A DNA stretch of 16,077 nt, taken from contig DAIRCJ010000029.1 in NCBI GenBank assembly GCA_036796755.1, positions 1-16,077 on the forward strand, written 5' to 3'. Every line of letters starts with the position of its first letter. Position 1 is the stretch's first letter. Below are positions 7,764-13,591 of the stretch, one piece after another. A model generated the notes under the pieces. The model worked only from the letters and a program-made list of their open reading frames with translations, made no database searches and was not told the origin of the DNA. Made by a program: the position numbers and the translations under genes. The stretch is from CALKMS01 sp036796755 (GTDB lineage Bacteria; Actinomycetota; Aquicultoria; SKW223; CALKMS01).

Positions 7764-7978
7764 TACTTACCTCCACAGGTTGAACAAGAAGAGGAAGAGC
7801 AGCTGCTACAGGAAGAGCCAAGAACTTTTCTTTCGCCTCCCCGAGTAGAAAACGTAGAGACAAGTTTCTTGGTCTTTCCACCGCACTTAGGACAGTAAAC
7901 CCTTACCTCGTCTAAACCGAGAATAAGCTCTTCAAACTTATGCTGGCATTTCAGACAAAGATACTCAAAAACTGGCAT
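7763..7978 (-). CDS. FmdB-family zinc ribbon protein
   Basis: This 71-residue protein begins MPVFEYLCLKCQHKFEELIL and continues YCPKCGGKTKKLVSTFS, giving two CxxC knuckles (C8/C11 and C29/C32), which together form the FmdB/CxxC_CxxC_SSSS-type zinc ribbon. The C-terminus is a Ser/Cys-rich tail (SSCSSCSSSSCSTCGGK) with four more cysteines, common in this family but of unknown role. FmdB proteins are regarded as putative regulatory or metal-binding proteins; no specific function can be assigned. The ATG at 7978 has no Shine-Dalgarno sequence, and TAAAAT lies 8 nt upstream. The gene is followed with a one-base overlap by the uracil-DNA glycosylase, so the two form an operon. Confidence 0.9.
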   Translation of the reverse strand: MPVFEYLCLKCQHKFEELILGLDEVRVYCPKCGGKTKKLVSTFSTRGGERKVLGSSCSSCSSSSCSTCGGK

Positions 7979-7986
7979 AATAAGTT

Positions 7987-7992
7987 ATTTTA
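7987..7992 (-). promoter_or_regulatory. Leaderless-type -10 box upstream of fmdB
   Basis: TAAAAT (7992-7987, minus) lies in the third copy of the GCTAAAATAAC 11-mer (7994-7984). It is 8 nt before the fmdB ATG, with no ribosome-binding site between, so the message probably starts at the AUG. Confidence 0.5.
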
Positions 7993-8209
7993 GCCAAAGA
8001 TAAGAAAAAGAAAAAGCTTCCCCACTGCCTCATGCTTTTTAAAAATCCATCCATAACCGGTTCTTGAAACAGAGTTATTTCTAAAAAACCAGTGAATTTT
8101 GTCAGCCTGGCCTGAGAGGTTTTGACTTCCGTGATTTTCTTTCAAGCAGCTAAAAAATAATCCCGGAAGAAAAAGGGAAAGGCTAAACAAAAAAAGAAAC
8201 CATAAGCTT

Positions 8210-8371
8210 AACGATTCCTACTTCGAATTCAAGAAGTTTATTATTAGGCTCTACCGGGAGGCCATTAAAAAGGGTGATGAGCGGATGGCGGCTTTTTGTC
8301 GGGAGATTTTTGATGTTTATGACCGCTACAAAATAAATGGCCACATCAAAAGGCCAGATCAGGAAAGTTAA
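8210..8371 (+). pseudogene. Unrecognised coding remnant (C-terminal fragment)
   Basis: The plus strand encodes NDSYFEFKKFIIRLYREAIK, then KGDERMAAFCREIFDVYDRY, then KINGHIKRPDQES before TAA. This mixed-charge, helix-like sequence has codon choice typical of the neighbouring genes. The frame stays open upstream only to a TGA near 8130 and has no ATG, GTG or TTG before residue 31 of the fragment. It therefore cannot be an intact gene as read and looks like the surviving end of a decayed gene. A weak AAACTT/AAGTTT hairpin (8385-8400) follows. I do not recognise the family. A short antisense protein is less likely, since minus-strand frames here lack ribosome-binding sites. Confidence 0.4.
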
Positions 8372-8549
8372 AACTCTTAAATTCAAACTTGAAAAAGTTT
8401 TAATTAAAGCGCTTTCAATCAATTTAAACCAAAAGGGGTCCAATAACTGTAAATCAATCCACCTTACAAAGAACCCATTTTCTTAAGGAACCTTAGGCAA
8501 AGTTATATTGCCGTTCGTCTTAAAAATATGTCCATTGGCCGAAAACTTT
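8372..8549. other. Intergenic stretch without a recognisable gene
   Basis: Together with 7995-8209 this flanks the coding remnant. I see no tRNA, no riboswitch-like conserved structure, no repeat array and no strong terminator. The GC content is low, and stops occur frequently in all frames. Possible -10-like boxes occur near 8503, but none has a matching -35. Confidence 0.5.
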
Positions 8550-8578
8550 TTGAATTTTGTGCACTCTTCACTTGAAAT
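8550..8578 (+). promoter_or_regulatory. Candidate promoter of the usp-symporter operon
   Basis: TTGAAT (8550-8555), a 17-bp spacer and TGAAAT (8573-8578) match the housekeeping consensus at 4 of 6 positions in each box. A start near 8585 would give a leader of about 34 nt carrying the strong AAGGAGG site (8607-8613) before the ATG. Confidence 0.4.
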
Positions 8579-8618
8579 ATCACCTAAATTAAATTTTTTT
8601 GGTTTTAAGGAGGTGGAT

Positions 8619-9113
8619 ATGATGGGCTACGTTGATCACACAGCTGAAGAATTCCCCGAAGAAAAAATTGCCGATTTAACGCTGAATATTAGGAAGATTC
8701 TTTTAGCCACTGACGGTTCCGCTCCTGCTGTAAAAGCCACCCAAATGGCCATCGCTCTAGCAAAACTAACAGGGGCCCAAATAACAGCAGTTTACGTGAG
8801 AACCGGAGAGGAAGCGCTTCTTTACCCGGAAGAAAAATTAGCTGAAGAAGTAATCTCTGGAGTTCATCCATCGGAAGCTGGTTTAGCTCTGGCGAAAAAA
8901 TTTGCCGAAAAGAACGGTGTCGTCTGTGAAACAAAAATTTTGAGAGGAGGGGTTGCTCCGCAAATCGTTAAATATGCAGACAGGGAAGGGGATTTTGACC
9001 TTATTGTTATAGGAGACATGGGTAGAACTGGCTTAGCCCGCCTGGCAATGGGAAGTGTTGCGGAAGCAGTCCTAAAAGCCTCTTCTATCCCAGTCTTGGT
9101 AGTCAAAAGATAA
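8619..9113 (+). CDS. Universal stress protein, UspA family (ATP-binding type)
   Basis: A single UspA domain begins at RKILLATDGSAPAVKATQMA, the first strand with its conserved Asp. It ends with IVIGDMGRTGLARLAMGSVA and PVLVVKR. The G-x2-G-x9-GS pattern in GDMGRTGLARLAMGS is the nucleotide-binding motif of ATP-binding Usp proteins. About 27 residues precede the domain. The reading frame extends upstream to 8508, but AAGGAGG (8607-8613) fixes translation at ATG 8619 or the adjacent ATG 8622, giving about 164 residues. It leads an operon: the small symporter subunit starts 15 nt after its stop. Stand-alone Usp proteins next to transporters are often proposed to sense energy state; a role in controlling the adjacent symporter is inference. 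Confidence 0.92.
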   Translation: MMGYVDHTAEEFPEEKIADLTLNIRKILLATDGSAPAVKATQMAIALAKLTGAQITAVYVRTGEEALLYPEEKLAEEVISGVHPSEAGLALAKKFAEKNGVVCETKILRGGVAPQIVKYADREGDFDLIVIGDMGRTGLARLAMGSVAEAVLKASSIPVLVVKR

Positions 9114-9128
9114 GAAAGGAGGTTAGAA

Positions 9129-9452
9129 ATGAGCGCAACAGAAGCAAGGGAAGAGACCAATTTTTATGACACCCCGGAAGAAGTTGAGGCTTGTTTTAAA
9201 GCCCAACGCAAGCTTTCCCTAACTTATGGTGCTATTTTCTTTGCCAGTGTGCTCATCATTCCGTTTTTAAGCGGTACAGCTGAATGGTGGTACGGTAAAG
9301 AAATTTGGGGGGGGTTTACCCTCAACTACCTGGTGGTAGCCTTGATTTACCACATTTTTTACTTCCTTTTGGGCCTTGCCTATGCTTATCAAGCAAACAA
9401 CCTTGAAGATCGGCTTTTGGGAAGCAAAGAAAGAGAGGTGGAGAAAGATTGA
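9129..9452 (+). CDS. Sodium:solute symporter small subunit (DUF4212/DUF485-like)
   Basis: This 107-residue protein has two predicted membrane helices: LTYGAIFFASVLIIPFLSG and LNYLVVALIYHIFYFLLGLA. They are linked by a short aromatic loop (TAEWWYGKEIWGGFT), and a charged C-terminus follows (AYQANNLEDRLLGSKEREVE). This is the layout of the small accessory proteins (DUF4212 or DUF485 type) encoded directly before acetate- or VC_2705-type sodium:solute symporters. A GGAGG ribosome-binding site (AAAGGAGGTTAGAA) precedes the ATG. Its TGA overlaps the TTG start of the large subunit as TTGA (9449-9452), so the two are translationally coupled and probably form one complex. I cannot decide between the two DUF families by eye. 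Confidence 0.8.
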   Translation: MSATEAREETNFYDTPEEVEACFKAQRKLSLTYGAIFFASVLIIPFLSGTAEWWYGKEIWGGFTLNYLVVALIYHIFYFLLGLAYAYQANNLEDRLLGSKEREVEKD

Positions 9453-11263
9453 ATTTAGCAGCAATTTTAATGGTTTTAACTCTTTTAGCTGTCACCGTTG
9501 CTATTTCTTTTTACACCCGCCGTTGGACCCGCACTACTGTCGACTTCTATCTTGCTGGCCGAAAAATAGGTTATTTTACTAACGCATCAGCAATTTGTGG
9601 TGATTACTTTAGCGCGGCTTCTTTTTTGGGTGTGGCGGCGGCAGTCTACGCCTCGGGGCTTGACGGAGTGTGGTATGGAACAGGTTTTGGAGCAGCTTAC
9701 ATACCTGTTATTTTATTCCTCGCTGGCCCTTTGAGAAGATTTGGTGAGTATACCATTCCTGATTTTCTTTATGCCCGATTTGGTAATAAAGACTTAGCCA
9801 GAATAGTTGGAATCATTATGGTTCAATTGATTTCCCTTTTCTACCTCGCTCCTCAAATGTATGGAGCTGGAGTTACCTGGACAGTCCTAGTAGGAGCCGG
9901 ACTTTTTGGTTTAGAACCTTACACTACTGGCGTGTTGGTAGTAGTAATAGTTATGGCTTTTTACGTAGCAATGGGAGGGATGAAAGGGACAACCTGGAAT
10001 CAAATGATTCAGTTCTGGGTTCTTTTCACCGCAATGGCTTTGGTAGTCGGAGGAGGATTTTTGAAAGGATTTTCCTATCCGAAGGCCCTAAAAGAAGCTA
10101 GCAAAGATGTTCTTTTGAACACAAAAACAATGACGGTTAAAGAAGCGACCACTCCAGACCCAGCTAGCGGAAAAACACCTCTTGAGGCAGCAAAAGAAGC
10201 TATGAGTCCGGGAGCCTATGCCGCTGCGGAAAAAACGGTCAAGGAAGGAAAACCCGAAGATAAAGTGGTACTGGTGCTAAAACAGAAGAACAAACTTCAC
10301 CCCGAAAGGCCTATGAAGTTCAATGAACCTGGTCACCGCTATCCCTGGTTTGACCAATTCTCCATGGTTTTAGCTTTAGTTTTGGGTACTGCTGGTTTAC
10401 CTCACATCATGAATCGCTACTATACCAACCCCTCAGGAAAAATGGCCAGGCTTACAACCGTATGGGTACTTATGTTTGTAGGCATTTTTTATATTATGGC
10501 AGCAATTGCTGGAGTTGTCGGGAGAACTATCTTGACTGAAGCTTTTCTTGCTGGGAAACTCGACCCAACCGGCGTGGCAGTTGATGGTTTGCTAGTAAAA
10601 ACGGATCAATTAATGCCTCTTTTGGGCAAGTATCTGTTTGGACAGTTTGGTCTGGGCTATGTAGTTGCTGGTGCTTTCGCTGCTATGTGGTCAACTATCG
10701 GTGGCCTCTTGATGGCCTCAGCTGCTTCCTGGGGTCACGATCTTTACGAGAAATACATAGCTCCCGATGCTCCCGAATGGAAACGCGTCTTTGTTGGTAA
10801 GTCAGCAGTTGTAATGATGGCTTTTATTTCTCTCCTTATAGGATTAGCCATCCCCTACTTCGGATTGGACAAAGCCTATCCTTCCTTGATTGCCATGATG
10901 GTTACCTGGGCTTTCTCGGTTTCAGCTTCCGCATTTGTTCCCACCCTCATTCTGGGAATGTGGTGGAGAAGAACTACCTTTAAAGGAGCAATTGCCGGAA
11001 TGTCTCTCGGAGGCTTTGGTGCTGTTTTCTTCATCTTTATGAATATCTTAAAAGAAACTAAATTTGTTGATCCCAACAGTTTTGCCGGATTTTTGGGTTC
11101 TTTAACTTTCCCAGTAGCTATCACCGTCCCCCTTGGTGTTTTAGCCATAGTAGTAGTTTCACTTCTGGATAAGAGCGTTCCCGAAAACCTTCAAGAAATT
11201 TGGATGAGAATTCACGGCACAGCCAAAGAAAGGAAGGAAAGAGCTCTTGGGTACACCTCGTAG
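9449..11263 (+). CDS. Sodium:solute symporter family (SSS) transporter, ActP/VC_2705-like
   Basis: This 604-residue polytopic protein has roughly 13 hydrophobic segments. SSS-family features are RTTVDFYLAGRKIGYFTNAS followed by AICGDYFSAASFLGVAAAVY, then GEYTIPDFLYARFGNKDLAR, GGMKGTTWNQMIQFWVL and GTAGLPHIMNRYYTNPSGKM. They resemble acetate/monocarboxylate permeases that import substrate with sodium. A hydrophilic segment of about 90 residues (210-298), rich in Lys/Glu/Ala, is inserted between the helices ending near 208 and starting near 303; it is longer than in E. coli ActP. The TTG start at 9449 overlaps the small-subunit stop and has an AGAGGTGG site. With the preceding Usp and small subunit and the following DUF294 gene, the context fits a regulated organic-acid symporter. 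The substrate is not fixed by sequence. Confidence 0.92.
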   Translation: MNLAAILMVLTLLAVTVAISFYTRRWTRTTVDFYLAGRKIGYFTNASAICGDYFSAASFLGVAAAVYASGLDGVWYGTGFGAAYIPVILFLAGPLRRFGEYTIPDFLYARFGNKDLARIVGIIMVQLISLFYLAPQMYGAGVTWTVLVGAGLFGLEPYTTGVLVVVIVMAFYVAMGGMKGTTWNQMIQFWVLFTAMALVVGGGFLKGFSYPKALKEASKDVLLNTKTMTVKEATTPDPASGKTPLEAAKEAMSPGAYAAAEKTVKEGKPEDKVVLVLKQKNKLHPERPMKFNEPGHRYPWFDQFSMVLALVLGTAGLPHIMNRYYTNPSGKMARLTTVWVLMFVGIFYIMAAIAGVVGRTILTEAFLAGKLDPTGVAVDGLLVKTDQLMPLLGKYLFGQFGLGYVVAGAFAAMWSTIGGLLMASAASWGHDLYEKYIAPDAPEWKRVFVGKSAVVMMAFISLLIGLAIPYFGLDKAYPSLIAMMVTWAFSVSASAFVPTLILGMWWRRTTFKGAIAGMSLGGFGAVFFIFMNILKETKFVDPNSFAGFLGSLTFPVAITVPLGVLAIVVVSLLDKSVPENLQEIWMRIHGTAKERKERALGYTS

Positions 11264-11304
11264 TGGAATTTAAACCACTTCCTAGACTTTTGGTTTGTCC
11301 TTCT

Positions 11305-11339
11305 AGCCCCTCTTTGTTGCAAAAGAGGGGCTTTCTTTG
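11305..11339 (+). terminator. Rho-independent terminator of the usp-symporter operon
   Basis: A perfect 11-bp stem (AGCCCCTCTTT at 11305-11315 with AAAGAGGGGCT at 11322-11332) encloses a 6-nt loop and is followed by TTCTTTG. It lies 42 bases after the symporter stop, so the following DUF294 gene needs its own promoter. Confidence 0.88.
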
Positions 11340-11369
11340 TCTACAAATAAATCACTATGAATTCTGAAG

Positions 11370-11375
11370 TATAAT
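11370..11375 (+). promoter_or_regulatory. Leaderless-type -10 box (TATAAT) upstream of the DUF294 gene
   Basis: A perfect TATAAT is followed by seven T residues and then the ATG at 11383. With initiation about 7-8 nt after the box the mRNA would start at the AUG. The region has no ribosome-binding site and no convincing -35 box. Confidence 0.55.
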
Positions 11376-11382
11376 TTTTTTT

Positions 11383-12414
11383 ATGGAAGAAATTTGGGAT
11401 TTAGAGCTTTCCATTATGTCCCACTCTGAAAGCTGGTCGCAGCTTAAAATTTCTTTTCAGTCTTTCTTAAGGGAAATTGCTTTTCAAGCTGAAGAAAAAG
11501 ATCCTTATTTTCAAGTAGACTTGATCTCCCAAGCCTATCGGAAAGTTACCATTAAAACTTGCGAACTTTTGTTAAGAAAAAACTATGAAAAAAAAATTGA
11601 CCCTGAAGATTTTGCCTGGTTAAGCTTTGGCGGCGAAGCTCGCCGAGAGGTTACCCTCAACTTTGATCAAGATAACGGAATAATCTTTAAAAAAGATAAT
11701 TCGTGTCTCCAGGAGTTTGCTGAAAAAGTAGTTGAAAGGCTAAACTGGTTAAAAATTCCTCCTTGTCAGGGCGGCGTAATGGCTTCAAAGCCCGAATGGC
11801 GAGGAACCTATAAGCTCTGGCAGAAAAGAATTGATAACATTTTCGATCAAGACCTTACTCCAGATGATGTTAGAAAAGCAACCATCTTGCTTGACATTGA
11901 TTATCTTTTTGGAAACCGCCGCCTTTTTGAAAATCTATTAAACTATCTTGGAGAAAAATATCCGAAAGCAACAAAGCTTCAAAGAGCTCTGGCTGAGGAC
12001 ATAGCCAACATACCCCCTTATACCACTATTTTTGGAGGGCTGGCTTTGGAGAAGCGAGTCGACCGAAAAGGGAAATTCAATTTTAAGTTTGCCTGCCTTT
12101 ACCCTTTTGTGGGGTACGCTAGAATTGAAGCCTGGCAGTATGGTATTTTTAATCCTAACACCAAAACACGAATAAAATTACTTCAAGAAAAAGGCATCGT
12201 CTCTGAAAACGAAGGACAAAAGATGATCGAAGTGTTTAAAAAAATCTTAAAACTCCGCCTGGTTCACCAAAGAAGACAGCTTAAGAAAGAGCTTGAGCTT
12301 AGCGACTACTTTGACCTCAAGCTTTTGACTTCAGAAGAAATAAAAGAACTAAAGTATTGCGTTAAAGAAGTGGAAAAAATTAAGAAAAAACTCAGGTGGT
12401 TGTATTGGGTATAA
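11383..12414 (+). CDS. DUF294 putative nucleotidyltransferase
   Basis: This 343-residue protein has two recognisable parts. Residues about 80-100 read SFGGEARREVTLNFDQDNGI. This is the nucleotidyltransferase motif of the DUF294/GlnD-like family, in which two aspartates (D95 and D97) bind metal and GG/GS starts the loop. The C-terminal half (IFGGLALEKRVDRKGKFNFK then FACLYPFVGYARIEAWQYGI) matches the DUF294 substrate-binding domain. The first 70 residues are helical. No CBS or cyclic-nucleotide domain is seen, although many homologues carry them. The biochemical substrate is unknown; homologues are repeatedly encoded beside acetate-type sodium symporters, as here, which suggests a signalling role toward the transporter. 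It probably has its own leaderless promoter. The 3' end overlaps the next gene by a few codons. Confidence 0.85.
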   Translation: MEEIWDLELSIMSHSESWSQLKISFQSFLREIAFQAEEKDPYFQVDLISQAYRKVTIKTCELLLRKNYEKKIDPEDFAWLSFGGEARREVTLNFDQDNGIIFKKDNSCLQEFAEKVVERLNWLKIPPCQGGVMASKPEWRGTYKLWQKRIDNIFDQDLTPDDVRKATILLDIDYLFGNRRLFENLLNYLGEKYPKATKLQRALAEDIANIPPYTTIFGGLALEKRVDRKGKFNFKFACLYPFVGYARIEAWQYGIFNPNTKTRIKLLQEKGIVSENEGQKMIEVFKKILKLRLVHQRRQLKKELELSDYFDLKLLTSEEIKELKYCVKEVEKIKKKLRWLYWV

Positions 12415-13193
12415 ACAAAAAAGTTCTTCTTTCAACCGGTTCGCTCGTCTACCGCTTTTCCCTTCCTCAGATTTCAGCTTTCGCGGCTGAGTCGGGGCTT
12501 GACGGTCTTGAAATTGTCTTAAACAACAAGGCTTTCCTGGAAATCGGCAAAGATGGCAAGAAAATCTTTAGCAATCTGCCAGTTCCCGTTTTAAGCCTTC
12601 ATGCCCCTCACCATTCAAGCAGAATTTTTCGAAACTTAGAAGACGGTCTTAAAAAGACCATTGATTTAGCCAGGGAAAACGAGATAAAAAGGATTGTTTT
12701 TCATCCGCCAAGCTTTCCTCTTTTCCAGCCTAAATTCAGCTATTTCTTCTTTAAAACAAGAAGTTTTAAAGAGCTTGTCGACCAGGACTACATTCTAATG
12801 ATTGAAAACCTGCCCAAGACAGCTCTACCCTACCCAATAGGCAGTCCTCAAAAAATCAAAAACTTCCTAATCAAGAAAGGGCTTTTTATTGCTCTTGACT
12901 GCTCTCACTATGCAAGCTGGGGAGGGTCTCCGGTAGAAGCTCTAGATCTTTTCGGTAATTTAATAAAAAATGTTCACCTCACCAACACCCACCACTGTCA
13001 CTTTGACTCTCATCATCCTCCATATGAAGGTTGTGTTGACCTTACTTCCTTTCTTAAAGAGCTTGGTTTAAAGAAATTAAGCGAAGATGTTCACCTTGTT
13101 CTGGAAATCGATTTCGGACTAAAAACCGAAAAAGAAATCAAAAGTGTTATTCTTAAAAGCCTGGATTTCATAAATAATCACCTTAATCAATAA
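12405..13193 (+). CDS. Sugar phosphate isomerase/epimerase-like TIM-barrel protein
   Basis: This protein of about 262 residues belongs to the xylose isomerase-like/AP endonuclease 2 TIM-barrel superfamily. It begins KVLLSTGSLVYRFSLPQISA and continues ESGLDGLEIVLNN (strand 1 and helix 1), then LPVPVLSLHAPHH and IKRIVFHPPSF. Candidate metal ligands are Glu in LMIENLP, Asp/His in IALDCSHYASWG, His in NVHLTNTHHCH and Glu in LVLEIDFG, the expected arrangement for a divalent-metal site. TTG at 12405 is chosen because AGGTGG lies 5 nt upstream; GTG at 12396 in the same frame has no such site. The start overlaps the DUF294 stop, so the two are translationally coupled. The natural substrate is unknown; isomerase, epimerase and endonuclease activities all occur in the superfamily. 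Confidence 0.82.
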   Translation: MGINKKVLLSTGSLVYRFSLPQISAFAAESGLDGLEIVLNNKAFLEIGKDGKKIFSNLPVPVLSLHAPHHSSRIFRNLEDGLKKTIDLARENEIKRIVFHPPSFPLFQPKFSYFFFKTRSFKELVDQDYILMIENLPKTALPYPIGSPQKIKNFLIKKGLFIALDCSHYASWGGSPVEALDLFGNLIKNVHLTNTHHCHFDSHHPPYEGCVDLTSFLKELGLKKLSEDVHLVLEIDFGLKTEKEIKSVILKSLDFINNHLNQ

Positions 13194-13275
13194 GGGCTTC
13201 AAAGTTTAATTTACTCAAGATTATTTTTAAGCAGCCTTTCCTTTTTTAGTTAACCGAACTTTAATTTCCTCATCG

Positions 13276-13292
13276 AGCCGCCGACGGCAGCT
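13276..13292 (-). promoter_or_regulatory. SECIS-like hairpin 2 (after the second TGA)
   Basis: Ten nt downstream of the TGA at 13305-13303, the minus strand folds AGCTGCC against GGCGGCT (7 bp, one G-U) with a 3-nt GTC loop. The loop starts 17 nt after the TGA and has G first, as in bacterial SECIS models (short GC stem, small loop with early G, loop 16-37 nt from UGA). It lies just past the TAG stop (13296-13294), in the 3' untranslated region. A terminator role is less likely, as no T-tract follows. Confidence 0.55.
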
Positions 13293-13293
13293 T

Positions 13294-13518
13294 CTAAACC
13301 CCTCAGGTGCCGCCGTAGCCAATTTTAACTTCATTTTCCAAAAGAATTACTGGAACGGCTCTTTTCCCCTGGCTATACCTTAGCATTTCTTCCAAATCCA
13401 GGGGGTTTTGCTCCACATTGCGGTAGTCCACCTTGTAGCCTTCAGCAGTGTAGACTCGCCGAGCCTCCGAAGTATAAGGTCAGGTGTCCTTACCGTAAAT
13501 GATTACCGTCTTTTCCAT
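13294..13518 (-). CDS. Glutaredoxin-like selenoprotein with two in-frame TGA (Sec) codons
   Basis: The minus strand from ATG 13518 reads MEKTVIIYGKDT, TGA, PYTSEARRVYTAEGYKVDYR, NVEQNPLDLEEMLRYSQGKR, AVPVILLENEVKIGYGGT, TGA, GV and then TAG. The 74-residue product has a thioredoxin/glutaredoxin fold pattern: the beta-1 strand, an active site where Grx has CPYC and here has TGA-Pro-Tyr-Thr, the cis-proline segment AVPVI (P56) and the Grx GG signature (G69-G70). Codon 13 replaces the catalytic Cys; codon 72 follows GGT where many Grx have Cys. A strong GGAGG site lies 5 nt before the ATG, and conservation continues beyond both TGAs. Both TGAs have a SECIS-like hairpin, so selenocysteine insertion is favoured over a pseudogene. 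It resembles the Uxx-star glutaredoxin-like (seleno)protein family (from memory). It follows the nitroreductase by 73 bp. No selA/B/C/D genes are in the window. Confidence 0.8.
13440..13472 (-). promoter_or_regulatory. SECIS-like hairpin 1 (after the first TGA)
   Basis: Downstream of the TGA at 13482-13480, the minus strand can pair CTTCGG (13472-13467) with CTGAAG (13445-13440). Inside this, GGCTC (13465-13461) pairs with GAGTC (13457-13453) around a GGC loop. The apical loop starts 19 nt after the TGA and carries G in its first two positions, matching bacterial SECIS spacing. The element lies within the coding sequence, as is usual in bacteria. Confidence 0.5.
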
Positions 13519-13557
13519 CTCCACCTCCGAAGAATTTTTTTAATTTTCCCAGCTGTC

Positions 13558-13585
13558 TTTATAAAATTTAAAAATTTTTAAATTT
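13558..13585 (-). promoter_or_regulatory. Possible promoter/operator of the glutaredoxin-like gene with a 22-bp AT palindrome
   Basis: A perfect 22-bp palindrome made only of A and T (13564-13585, half-site AAATTTAAAAA) lies between the nitroreductase stop and the selenoprotein gene. It directly abuts TATAAA (13563-13558, minus), which would serve as a -10 box giving a leader of about 33 nt. The palindrome covers the spacer and -35 zone, where a repressor could bind. It could also be simple AT-rich sequence. Confidence 0.35.
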
Positions 13586-13591
13586 AAACCT

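Noticed and set aside
7990..8190. 66-residue minus-strand open frame
   Set aside because: TTG start without a ribosome-binding site and composition not like a conserved protein; it also covers the fmdB promoter.
8183..8443. 86-residue minus-strand open frame, hydrophobic
   Set aside because: It is antisense to the more protein-like plus-strand remnant at 8210-8371 and has a TTG start with no ribosome-binding site.
8508..8618. N-terminal extension of the universal stress protein
   Set aside because: AAGGAGG at 8607-8613 lies just before ATG 8619, and the extension covers the candidate promoter; family members do not have it.
13276..13292. Rho-independent terminator of the glutaredoxin-like gene
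   Set aside because: The GC hairpin is not followed by a T-tract on the minus strand, and its distance from the second TGA fits a SECIS better.
13294..13518. Glutaredoxin pseudogene broken by two stop codons
   Set aside because: Both interruptions are TGA, at redox-relevant positions, each followed by a SECIS-like hairpin, while the rest of the frame and the ribosome-binding site are intact. Random decay would rarely produce this pattern. It remains the main alternative.
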